64,000 nt of DNA from Acinetobacter sp. ANC 3903 (GTDB lineage: Bacteria > Pseudomonadota > Gammaproteobacteria > Pseudomonadales > Moraxellaceae), in contig NZ_NEGA01000001.1 of NCBI RefSeq assembly GCF_002135315.1, positions 124,001 to 188,000 of the forward strand, in the 5' to 3' direction. The notes below the pieces were generated by a model that was not told where the DNA came from, did no database searches, and saw only the letters and a list, made by a program, of their open reading frames with translations. A program made the translations under genes and the position numbers. Positions 45,071 to 53,578 of this stretch are shown here, one piece after another; the first letter of the stretch is position 1, and each line of letters starts with the position of its first letter.

Positions 45071-46690
45071 ATGATTCCGCACGTTTCACGTTTACTCGAA
45101 CTTTGGCGCATCGCCGCGCACTATAGACTCGACACGTTGTTTCCTGCTGAAGAATTACCTGAAAAAGCCCGTCATGCTTTAAGCCTGATTCGCATGCACC
45201 CTGCGGCATGGTCCAGTCGTGAACGTAAAAATCCGCTGAAGCTGAAACAAGCTTTGGAGGAAATGGGGCCGCTGGCGATTAAACTTGGGCAACTGCTTTC
45301 AACCCGCCGAGATTTGATTCCACCCGAAGTTCTACAACAGTTGGTATTACTGCAAGACCGTGTTAAACCCTTTGACAATAACCTTGCCAAAATGCGTATT
45401 CAGGAATCGCTAAAAGCCGATGTGAATACCTTGTTTGCCCGTTTCGATGAACAACCGCTTGCCGCAGCTTCCATTGCTCAAGTGCATACCGCTGCCCTGC
45501 ATGATGGTCGTGAAGTGGTGGTGAAAGTCACTCGTCCCAATATTCGCAGTCAAATTTTACAGGATTTCGAGATTTTAGACTGGCTCGGTGCTGCCTTAGA
45601 AAAACGTTTAGAGGCTGCCCGCGCTTTGCATCTTTCTGAAATTATTCAGGACTATCGTCAGATCATTCTGAATGAACTGGATCTGACTTTAGAAGCTGAC
45701 AACACTCGTCGTATGCGTCATTACTTCACCGGCTCAGGCATGATGTATGTGCCTGAAGTATATATGGACAGCAAAGACGTGATGGTCGCTGAACGCATCA
45801 CCGGTGTGCCTATTTCCGACATTGCCACTTTTGACCGTATGGGGATGAATCGCGCAGACTTGGCAGAAAAAGGTTTAACCATCTTTTTTACTCAGGTGTT
45901 CCGCGACAACTTCTTCCATGCCGACATGCACCCAGGAAATGTGTTTGTCGAAACTATTAATCCGAGTAATCCACGCTTTATTGCGCTCGACTGCGCGATT
46001 ATGGGTGAGCTGTCCAAACATGATCAAATGACTGTGGCACGCATGTTACTGGCAGTAATGAACAGTGACTTTATGCAGTTGATTCTTGTAGTGCATCAAG
46101 CCGGCTGGATTCCACCGGGTACAGACCAAGATGCTTTAGCGCGTGAAATGCGTCGCACGGTGGGGCCAATGGTATCGAAGCCGATGCATGAGCTGGACTT
46201 TGCCGGCATCCTGATTCAGGTCATGGATATTGCCCGTCGTTTCCATCTGGAAATTCCGCCGCAATTGATGCTATTGCTAAAAACCTTAGTGCATGTAGAA
46301 GGCTTGGGAACAGACCTTTATCCTGAACTGGATATCTGGAAACTGGCAAAACCAATCCTCACCGATTGGATTAAAGCGCAAATGAATCCTCAGAAGAACC
46401 TGAAGGAATTGGGGCAAAAAATTCCAGACCTTATTCTGGGTGCACAGGATTTACCAAGCCTGATGATCGATAGTCTGAACGGTTTAAAAAATCAGTCGGC
46501 CTGGCATTCCAAACAGTTGCATGAACTGCAAAGCATGCGTCTGCAAATGGAACATCAGCAAAAACGTAGCTGGATTTTCGGTAGCTTGATAGCGATCTTG
46601 TTATCGATTGCGATTATTGCACCGTGGTATGTATCCATTATTTTAATCCTGCTTTCCAGCTTGCTTGCCGTTTGGCGAATTGCGAAATAA
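45071..46690 (+). CDS. ubiB: atypical kinase/ATPase UbiB
   Basis: A 539-residue protein of the ABC1/ADCK (UbiB) family needed for ubiquinone synthesis. The KxGQ motif (GPLAIKLGQLLSTRRDLIPPE), the AAASIAQVH Ala-rich loop, VVVKVTRPNI, NELDLTLEADNTRR and the metal-site FFHADMHPGNVFV are all present. Two C-terminal transmembrane segments (SLIAILLSIAIIAPWY and IILILLSSLLAVW) anchor it. It ends the operon with a strong terminator 15 bases on. Confidence 0.97.
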   Translation: MIPHVSRLLELWRIAAHYRLDTLFPAEELPEKARHALSLIRMHPAAWSSRERKNPLKLKQALEEMGPLAIKLGQLLSTRRDLIPPEVLQQLVLLQDRVKPFDNNLAKMRIQESLKADVNTLFARFDEQPLAAASIAQVHTAALHDGREVVVKVTRPNIRSQILQDFEILDWLGAALEKRLEAARALHLSEIIQDYRQIILNELDLTLEADNTRRMRHYFTGSGMMYVPEVYMDSKDVMVAERITGVPISDIATFDRMGMNRADLAEKGLTIFFTQVFRDNFFHADMHPGNVFVETINPSNPRFIALDCAIMGELSKHDQMTVARMLLAVMNSDFMQLILVVHQAGWIPPGTDQDALAREMRRTVGPMVSKPMHELDFAGILIQVMDIARRFHLEIPPQLMLLLKTLVHVEGLGTDLYPELDIWKLAKPILTDWIKAQMNPQKNLKELGQKIPDLILGAQDLPSLMIDSLNGLKNQSAWHSKQLHELQSMRLQMEHQQKRSWIFGSLIAILLSIAIIAPWYVSIILILLSSLLAVWRIAK

Positions 46691-46705
46691 GATTTCATAT
46701 TCAAA

Positions 46706-46742
46706 AATAATATTAGCCCGCTTATGGCGGGCTAATATTATT
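46706..46742. terminator. terminator after the ubi operon
   Basis: A perfect 16-bp stem, arms 46706-46721 and 46727-46742 (AATAATATTAGCCCGC and its complement), with loop TTATG. Confidence 0.85.
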
Positions 46743-46893
46743 CATAATATCTAAAGTTATTATTCAATTATTATTTTTAATGATTTGTTGCATTTAGTTC
46801 AATTTAGGTGTTTTTTTCACTTATTTTTTAACCATTTTTTTGTTATAAAGTAAAGCATCACTCATAACTAAAACTTAGGCTTTAGGGGATACT

Positions 46894-48585
46894 ATGTTCA
46901 ATCGGACTTTTAAACTAACAACATTAGCAATTGCAACTTCATTATTAGCGGCTTGTGGTGGTGGGGGAAGTAGTTCGTCTACGCCTGCTGCACCCACTAT
47001 TAACGGTCTGGCTGTAGATGGTCCACTAGCAGGTGCTACAGTAACTTTCACTGAATGTAATAATGCGACCACAACAACAAAAAGTGACGGTACATTCACC
47101 TTCCCTCAGGGCTGTACATCAAGCCCTGTAACCATCACTGGTGGTATCGATACAGCGACTGATTTACCGTTTACTGGAGAAATTAAAGCGCCAAAACGTA
47201 CATCAAATGAGCAAAACACCATTGTAGTTTCGCCAATTACTACACTCATTCAGGCAAGTATCGCAGCGGGTGCTACACCTGAACAAGCAACGCAACAAAT
47301 TGCAACAGCTTTAAATTTAACAGGTAAAGATTTACTGTCAATTGATCCAATGAAAGATCAGGAAGTCTATGCCAAAACTGTTGCAGTGCAACAAATGGTT
47401 GAACAAATTCAAACTGTTGTCGCATCTCTAGGCGGTAGCACCACTCAAGCGGACTTAAATACTGTAGCATTTTCTGCATTACAAGCTGCATTGTCTACAG
47501 CTCCGGCTTCAGAAAACACATTGACCAGTACCGCGACCATCACAGCTGCAATTTCGGCAACTGTAGAAGCAGTAAAAGAAGATTTACCAGCCGAGACTGC
47601 GGCAAACTTGGCAAATGTACAAACCAACCTCGCAGCTTTAAGTGCAGAGGTGATTGCAACCAATGTTCAATCTGTAGAAACTGCGATTCAAAATGTACCT
47701 GCTGCAACATTCAGTCAAGGTACCGAGAGTATTAAAACAGTGACGCAAACTGCAGTGGTTGAAGCCAAAGAGTCTATTGCTGCTGAAAAAATTGTCACTG
47801 CTTTGGCACCTGTCCTGACTCAAGCACCTGCTCAAGTTGAAGAATCACTGAAGGCAATCAGTACAGCTGTTGCTAACCCAGAGGCACCAACATCTGGCAC
47901 AGCAATTACAAATGCAATTACGCAGATTGAAACTGTTGTACCTGCCGGAACTATTACTCCTACAGTTACCGATGCTGTTCAAAATGCAAATTCATTCTAT
48001 ACAGACTATTTAGAATTGAATGGCTTTAGTGTACAGGGTACAAGCCAACCGATTACAGCACTAAACGCTTCACTCATTAACCCGATTCAAGTACCAAGTT
48101 TAAATAACCTTTTGGTGGGTATTACTTCTCAAGGTACATATGCAACAACGGCTAACCCAATTGCTGCTGCTGCTGCATTACACATTAGTACTGGCACTAA
48201 AACATTAACAATCTCTGCAAATAAGTTAAATCTTAACTTTAGTGCAGGTACATTAACTGCAGCTACCATTCCAGCAGGTACAGAGATTAAGGTTGATTCA
48301 ACAATCAATAGCTTAAAAACTACTTTCACTGTAAACGCTGAGCAAAATGTACTGAGTAACGGTAAGATTGCCCTGAATACAACAACTTTAGGTTCATTGT
48401 CAGCTTCTTTAGCAACTCAGCTCAACAGTTTTAGTTTGAAAGGTGACACTGTTACCGTAACTGCAGTCATTAAGGCAACACCTGTTATTGCTATTAACAA
48501 TGGTAATCCTGCTGTTGCCCCTAAATACACTTTAGGCACAACGGATGGATTTGGTTTATCAGCTAAATTTAAAGTAACGCAATAA
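46894..48585 (+). CDS. large Ala/Thr-rich lipoprotein of unknown function
   Basis: A 563-residue lipoprotein. The signal SLLAACGGGGSSSS has a clear lipobox with the Cys followed by a glycine/serine run, predicting outer-membrane lipidation. Residues ~30-75 (GLAVDGPLAGATVTFTEC, SDGTFTFPQGC) look like a carboxypeptidase-regulatory/Big-type beta domain. The middle is unusually rich in A, T, V and Q with helical repeats (VEKAI/ATQQIATAL-like), and the C-terminal ~150 residues are beta-rich. AGGGGAT precedes the ATG. The next gene is a putative barrel protein behind a hairpin. I do not recognise a named family. Confidence 0.8.
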   Translation: MFNRTFKLTTLAIATSLLAACGGGGSSSSTPAAPTINGLAVDGPLAGATVTFTECNNATTTTKSDGTFTFPQGCTSSPVTITGGIDTATDLPFTGEIKAPKRTSNEQNTIVVSPITTLIQASIAAGATPEQATQQIATALNLTGKDLLSIDPMKDQEVYAKTVAVQQMVEQIQTVVASLGGSTTQADLNTVAFSALQAALSTAPASENTLTSTATITAAISATVEAVKEDLPAETAANLANVQTNLAALSAEVIATNVQSVETAIQNVPAATFSQGTESIKTVTQTAVVEAKESIAAEKIVTALAPVLTQAPAQVEESLKAISTAVANPEAPTSGTAITNAITQIETVVPAGTITPTVTDAVQNANSFYTDYLELNGFSVQGTSQPITALNASLINPIQVPSLNNLLVGITSQGTYATTANPIAAAAALHISTGTKTLTISANKLNLNFSAGTLTAATIPAGTEIKVDSTINSLKTTFTVNAEQNVLSNGKIALNTTTLGSLSASLATQLNSFSLKGDTVTVTAVIKATPVIAINNGNPAVAPKYTLGTTDGFGLSAKFKVTQ

Positions 48586-48593
48586 GTGTGAAC

Positions 48594-48622
48594 AAAGAGC
48601 TGCTGCAAAGCAGCTCTTTTTT
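48594..48622 (+). terminator. hairpin with GCAA loop between lipoprotein and barrel genes
   Basis: AAAGAGCTGCT (48594-48604) and AGCAGCTCTTT (48609-48619) form an 11-bp stem with a GNRA-type GCAA tetraloop, followed by TTTTTTAT. It begins nine bases after the lipoprotein stop and ends 17 bases before the ATG of the next gene. Confidence 0.88.
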
Positions 48623-48638
48623 ATCATCTGGAAAAAAT

Positions 48639-49739
48639 ATGAAAAATATATCCACCATTCTGGGATTATTTTTAGGTGGTACTGCTGTTGCCTACGCTGC
48701 CCCGAATGATCCGTACCTACATGCAAAAAACTTTAATGCTCCTGCTTCTACACTGCAAATAGATCTTGCAGTGGACGCAGTCAATGACAGCATTGATATC
48801 TTTAATATGCGTGAGAGTGAAGGGATTACGGATAAATCTGCAGGAGATTATCAAGGCTTTCACCTCTCTGCAAAATACGATTTGAATCCACAATGGTCAA
48901 TTGAAGGGGCATATTGGCACCGTTCAATTGATTACTCTCAAGATACCAACAAAATTCAAAGTGCGCTTCTCGCAGCCCGCTTTACGCCCGAACTGAATCT
49001 AAAAAAGAATGATGCTTTAAGTTTCCGCACCAGCATTTGGGGAAATACTGCAGATACATTAACCAAATCGACACCGACCACAGTTAATCAACGAACTTTT
49101 CAACAGGTCAATGTGGAAGATCCTCAAGACTTTCAAGTTCAGTTTGATGGTATTTTCTCACGAAAACTTGATGTTATGAATCAGCTGAATGCTTTTGCCA
49201 GTATCGGCTACAGCAAAGTAGAAGTCAGTAACCTGTACCTTCAAGCGATGCAGCAAGGCTGTTTAATGAATGTCAATATCAATAGCAGCAACCAATATTC
49301 AGGAAATCTGGCCCAACCCTGTACTAAGGGTGGAATTACACTCACCAACCTTCAAATCAGCGGCAACGCCAATGAGTTTGGACTGGATGTACAGCAAGAT
49401 TTAAACTATGAAAGTTACTATGCCGGCTTAGGCGGTTCATGGAACTGGCGCTATAAACAATTTGAAAGCCAAATTGCCTATCAATATCAGCGTTTATGGC
49501 GCGATAAAATTGATGACCGCATCAGCAATTTTGGCAACGCGGCGATTAAAGACAATCATACCCTTGGCGCAAAATTCAGCTACGATTTCACTCCACATAT
49601 CACCGGTTTTATGCAGGGTGAAATCTACCAGAACAACTTTGTCGGCAACATTCCCTTTCTCTATAACGGCGTAACGGCATCACGCTTGGATAAACGTTAT
49701 GGACTGGCTTCTTTAGGGCTCAATATTCGTATGTTCTAG
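48639..49739 (+). CDS. putative outer-membrane beta-barrel protein
   Basis: A 366-residue protein starting MKNISTILGLFLGGTAVAYA^APND with a cleavable signal; the earlier in-frame start at 48588 is inside the terminator hairpin region and unlikely. The mature part alternates aromatic/hydrophobic and polar residues in strand-like stretches (FHLSAKYDLNPQWSIEGAYW, FASIGYSKVEVSN, YYAGLGGSWNWRYKQFESQ) and ends LGLNIRMF, with a terminal phenylalanine as in barrels recognised by the BAM complex. A C-x-rich loop (QGCLMN...QPC) is predicted outside. No named family recognised. It follows the lipoprotein gene. Confidence 0.7.
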   Translation: MKNISTILGLFLGGTAVAYAAPNDPYLHAKNFNAPASTLQIDLAVDAVNDSIDIFNMRESEGITDKSAGDYQGFHLSAKYDLNPQWSIEGAYWHRSIDYSQDTNKIQSALLAARFTPELNLKKNDALSFRTSIWGNTADTLTKSTPTTVNQRTFQQVNVEDPQDFQVQFDGIFSRKLDVMNQLNAFASIGYSKVEVSNLYLQAMQQGCLMNVNINSSNQYSGNLAQPCTKGGITLTNLQISGNANEFGLDVQQDLNYESYYAGLGGSWNWRYKQFESQIAYQYQRLWRDKIDDRISNFGNAAIKDNHTLGAKFSYDFTPHITGFMQGEIYQNNFVGNIPFLYNGVTASRLDKRYGLASLGLNIRMF

Positions 49740-49778
49740 GCTTAAAATCCTTGATCTAAGTTAAAAAACCATTTATCG

Positions 49779-49805
49779 ATCCGCAGCTTTATAGAAGCTG
49801 CGGAT
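49779..49805 (+). terminator. terminator after the barrel gene
   Basis: ATCCGCAGCTT (49779-49789) and AAGCTGCGGAT (49795-49805), loop TATAG, followed by TTTTTATT. Confidence 0.88.
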
Positions 49806-49913
49806 TTTTATTATTTGTATTGACTCATGAGTCACCAACTGAATCATCTCGCCATTGTTGCCCTGAGCTAGCTACTTAAAATAAGCATATCCTTATATAT
49901 TTAATAATAGATC

Positions 49914-50996
49914 ATGACGCAAATCCTGCAAAAACGTCCCCCAGCATTAAACATCCGTGCGGGTCACTTGGCACGTCAATTGATTGAAAAAGATGGTTTA
50001 CTTGCCCAGCAAGTCGATATTATCCCTGGCGCTGCAGGTGGTCCCAAAGGGATTGGTATTCAAGGTTTAGATCAGGCCATTTTCGGTGATTTCTTGGCTC
50101 AGGCACCACAGCGCAGAACCCTGATTGGCTCATCTATTGGCAGCTGGCGCTTTGCCAGTATGGCTGCTTGGGGGGCGAAAGAAGGAACTGAACGCCTTTC
50201 AGAACTTTATACCAACCTGTATTTCCATAAAAAAATGACGCGTCAGCAGGTAGGAAATATTTGCCGCGAGATGCTGGTTAATCTGGTGCAAGGCAAAGAA
50301 CAGCAACTGGTTAAGCACCCGGACTATCATCTGGCCGTCATCTCGGTCAAAGCCCAGCACATTTTCCAGAGTGACAGATCCCTGCCTTTACTGGCATCGG
50401 TAGCAGGTATCGTCAGCAGCAATGCCTTGGCACGCAAGCATAACCGTTTATTTATGCAGCGGGTCATCAGCCAACCTGAAACGGGCAAGCAGTTTAAGGT
50501 ACAAGATGATTTTGTCACGCATTATCAGGCTTTAACCCAGGACAATGTCACACCTTGGCTGATGGCATCTGCGTCCATCCCCGGAGTCATGGCAGCTATT
50601 CGTGATATTCCAGATGCGCCCAAAGGCAGCTACCGTGATGGGGGTTTAATTGATTATCACCTTGACCTGCCCTTTGAAAGTCAGGGCATTGTGTTGTATC
50701 CGCACTTTAGCGACAGCATCACCCCGGGTTGGTTCGACAAGATGCTGTTAAAGAAACGCCAGGCCAATCCTGAAAATCAGGCGCGAACTTTACTGCTTTC
50801 ACCTTCACAGGACTATTTGCAATCTTTACCACTGGGACGCTTGCCTGATCGTAAAGATTTCACTTTAAAAGGCCTGGATCAGAAAAAACGGATTCAGATG
50901 TGGAATCAATCAGTCGCAGAAAGCCAGCGTTTGGGCGATGAATTTTTAGAAATGGTCGAAAAGCAAAACTTCCCACAGTTTATGCAGGATTTATAA
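49914..50996 (+). CDS. patatin-like phospholipase family protein
   Basis: A 360-residue protein with the patatin signature: oxyanion-hole GGPKGIGIQ, nucleophile elbow GSSIGSW (Ser-Asp dyad serine), and the catalytic aspartate in YRDGGLIDYH. Bacterial members hydrolyse lipids or acyl chains; the substrate is unknown. No signal peptide is seen, so a cytosolic or membrane-peripheral location is likely. It starts at ATG 49914 with only a weak upstream site and is not obviously in an operon. Confidence 0.88.
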   Translation: MTQILQKRPPALNIRAGHLARQLIEKDGLLAQQVDIIPGAAGGPKGIGIQGLDQAIFGDFLAQAPQRRTLIGSSIGSWRFASMAAWGAKEGTERLSELYTNLYFHKKMTRQQVGNICREMLVNLVQGKEQQLVKHPDYHLAVISVKAQHIFQSDRSLPLLASVAGIVSSNALARKHNRLFMQRVISQPETGKQFKVQDDFVTHYQALTQDNVTPWLMASASIPGVMAAIRDIPDAPKGSYRDGGLIDYHLDLPFESQGIVLYPHFSDSITPGWFDKMLLKKRQANPENQARTLLLSPSQDYLQSLPLGRLPDRKDFTLKGLDQKKRIQMWNQSVAESQRLGDEFLEMVEKQNFPQFMQDL

Positions 50997-51008
50997 ACCC
51001 ATTTTAAA

Positions 51009-51036
51009 TACAGGTTCATTTATCAGATGAACTGTA
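51009..51036 (+). terminator. hairpin after the patatin-like gene
   Basis: TACAGGTTCAT (51009-51019) pairs with ATGAACTGTA (51027-51036) with one bulged G. No T run follows directly. Confidence 0.45.
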
Positions 51037-51249
51037 CCTTATACATAAATCCCCTGTTTTTTCACTTGTTTTGATCGATAAAAAATAGACCACGCTCTTT
51101 TCAAGCTTTAAGCTCCGCTACAAGCGATGAGGAAACGAAATGATGATGCGTATATTTTTTTCTCAAAGCAGCGCTAATCACGTACACTATGCAGTGGCGA
51201 TTTTCATTCGCTCTTTTTAATTTTGAACATATATTTTGGTGAAATTCTC

Positions 51250-52032
51250 ATGAACAACTTGCAATGGCTCGATGAAGTAAAATTTAACGAACAAGGTCTA
51301 ATCCCTGCCATTGCACAGCATCACCAAAGCGGCCGTGTGTTGATGGTCGCATGGATGAACCGTGAAGCTTTAGCCTTAACTGCGGAAAAAAACCAAGCGG
51401 TGTATTTCTCTCGCTCGCGTCAAAAATTGTGGCATAAAGGCGAAGAATCTGGTCATTTCCAGACCGTACATGAAATTCGTTTAGACTGTGATGCCGACGT
51501 AATTGTATTGCAGATCGAACAACACGGCGGTATTGCTTGCCATACCGGTCGTGAATCTTGTTTCTATCGCAAACTCACTGCAAATGGCTGGGAAATTGTC
51601 GATGCACAATTGAAAGATCCAAAGCAAATTTATGCTGAAAAATCGACCAATCAACACACCCTTGCCATGAATGCTTCGACTGCCCAATCTGAACAGGTTG
51701 AAGTTTTAGATTATTTGGGTCAAATGATGGCGGAACGCAAGAAAGCCGATCCAGATTCCTCTTATGTGGCCAAGCTGTATCATAAAGGCTTAAACAAAAT
51801 TTTAGAAAAAGTCGGTGAAGAAAGCATTGAAACCATCATTGCAGCGAAAGACTTTAAAGCCGAGGTCAATGAAGACAATAAAAACGATCTAATTTATGAA
51901 GTGGCAGATTTATGGTTCCATACTATTGTCATGTTAGGCTATTTCGATCTTGAACCACAATTGGTATTAAACGAATTGGCACGTCGCCAAGGCTTGTCCG
52001 GCCTGGTTGAAAAAGCCAGTCGTCAACATTAA
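51250..52032 (+). CDS. hisIE: bifunctional HisIE (phosphoribosyl-AMP cyclohydrolase / phosphoribosyl-ATP diphosphatase)
   Basis: A 260-residue fusion covering steps 2 and 3 of histidine synthesis. The N-terminal HisI domain has [44 protein letters not shown] and [10 protein letters not shown] (zinc and metal ligands). After a linker at ~residue 130-150, the HisE domain has [36 protein letters not shown] and [11 protein letters not shown]. The ATG at 51250 follows GGTGA; the TTG at 51223 is unlikely. The helicase gene begins five bases after its stop. Confidence 0.96.
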   Translation: MNNLQWLDEVKFNEQGLIPAIAQHHQSGRVLMVAWMNREALALTAEKNQAVYFSRSRQKLWHKGEESGHFQTVHEIRLDCDADVIVLQIEQHGGIACHTGRESCFYRKLTANGWEIVDAQLKDPKQIYAEKSTNQHTLAMNASTAQSEQVEVLDYLGQMMAERKKADPDSSYVAKLYHKGLNKILEKVGEESIETIIAAKDFKAEVNEDNKNDLIYEVADLWFHTIVMLGYFDLEPQLVLNELARRQGLSGLVEKASRQH

Positions 52033-52036
52033 GCCC

Positions 52037-53548
52037 ATGCCTGTGTCTGATCCGAAAAAACCGAGCGCCACTTATGAGCAAGCGATTGCCATAGATAATG
52101 CGCGTTTAGGCAAATCCTTTAAAGTGATTGCCTATGCAGGCACAGGTAAAACCACGACTTTACAAATGATCAGTGATGCCATGCCCGAGCGGCGTGGTAT
52201 GTATCTGGCGTTTAACAAAGCCATTGCTAGCGAGGCGCAAAGTAAATTTCATCGCAACGTCGACTGTCGCACCTTTCACTCGCTGGCTTTTCGTAGTGCG
52301 CCGCGTGGCGTGACTGACAAACTGCGGCTGCCACGTTTAAGCCCGAGTTTTATTGCCAAAGAATATCGACTACAACCGATTACCCTGCGCCGGATGATGG
52401 GCGGGCGTTATGAAAAATATGTGATGATGCCATCGCGTCTCGCTAGTCTAGTGGCCAATGCGGTCAGTTATTTCTGCTCGACCAGTTCGCAATATCCTGC
52501 ACCGCGCCATCTGCAAGCGCCGAGCTGGTTACATCCAGACGATATTGACGAATTGCAGAAACATTTATATCCGGCCATTGAACGGCGCTGGCTCGAGTCG
52601 ATTGATCCCAATCATCAAGCCGGTATTGGACATGATATTTATCTAAAACTTTGGGCCTTGTCCGAACCGAATATCCCGGCAGGTTATGTGTTATTTGATG
52701 AAGCACAAGATGCCGATCCCCTGATGCTGGGAATTTTACTGCGTCAAAGAAATACCCAGGTGATTTATGTCGGTGATGCCCATCAACAGATTTATGCCTG
52801 GCGTGGTGCGGTCAATGCCATGCAGCAGCTGCCGCTGCCTGAATCGCGCTTGACCACATCATTCCGTTTTGGTGAAGAAATTGCCTTGAATGCCAATGCC
52901 ATTTTAGGTGCCTTAAACGAAACCGTGCCTTTGCTCGGCAATCCGCACATGAATTCTAAAGTGATGAATAAACCGCATACCAAACAGCGTGATGCGATTT
53001 TATGCCGTACCAATGCACGGGCTATGGAACTGCTGCTTTCCGGACTGGTGCATGGCGACAAAGTCAGCTTGCAGGCCGATCATGCCAAACTGAACCGTTT
53101 TGTCGATGCCGCCAGCATGCTGAAACAGGGCCGCCGGGTCACCGATGTGCCGGAACTGGCCTGGTTTAATTCATGGCATGATGTGCATGAATACTGTGAA
53201 ACCAATGATGGCAGTGACATTAAGCCTTTGGTGAAACTGGTGGATGATCACGGTACAGATCCACTCAAAAGAGCCTTGGCCAAAATCACCCCGATTGAAC
53301 AGGCTGATTACATTATTTCGACCGCACATAAAGCCAAAGGTTTGGAATGGGATCGTGTGCATATCGAAGATGACTATCAATTCAAGGTCAATGAAAAAGA
53401 CCATAAAATTAGTGACGAAGAGTTAAGATTGCTTTACGTGGCCTGCACACGTGCTAAAGTAAGTTTAAATATTCACCACATTTACGATTTGCTGCAACAA
53501 CTGAAAAAGCAAATGCCGGTATCACTGCGTAAAGCTGTGGGAGAATAA
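52037..53548 (+). CDS. short UvrD/Rep-type superfamily 1 helicase
   Basis: A 503-residue SF1A helicase, shorter than UvrD (about 720). Walker A VIAYAGTGKTTTLQM is at residues ~30-44, motif II YVLFDEAQDADPLML, motif III YVGDAHQQIYAWRGAVNAM, and the C-terminal STAHKAKGLEWDRVHIEDD and LRLLYVACTRAKVSL motifs are intact, so activity is expected. The start ATG at 52037 is chosen because the earlier frame runs through hisIE. It is followed 30 bases later by a degenerate ABC-type ATPase gene on the same strand. Confidence 0.88.
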   Translation: MPVSDPKKPSATYEQAIAIDNARLGKSFKVIAYAGTGKTTTLQMISDAMPERRGMYLAFNKAIASEAQSKFHRNVDCRTFHSLAFRSAPRGVTDKLRLPRLSPSFIAKEYRLQPITLRRMMGGRYEKYVMMPSRLASLVANAVSYFCSTSSQYPAPRHLQAPSWLHPDDIDELQKHLYPAIERRWLESIDPNHQAGIGHDIYLKLWALSEPNIPAGYVLFDEAQDADPLMLGILLRQRNTQVIYVGDAHQQIYAWRGAVNAMQQLPLPESRLTTSFRFGEEIALNANAILGALNETVPLLGNPHMNSKVMNKPHTKQRDAILCRTNARAMELLLSGLVHGDKVSLQADHAKLNRFVDAASMLKQGRRVTDVPELAWFNSWHDVHEYCETNDGSDIKPLVKLVDDHGTDPLKRALAKITPIEQADYIISTAHKAKGLEWDRVHIEDDYQFKVNEKDHKISDEELRLLYVACTRAKVSLNIHHIYDLLQQLKKQMPVSLRKAVGE

Positions 53549-53578
53549 TTTTAGCTTTAGCTGCAAGGCAGGTGTTTT

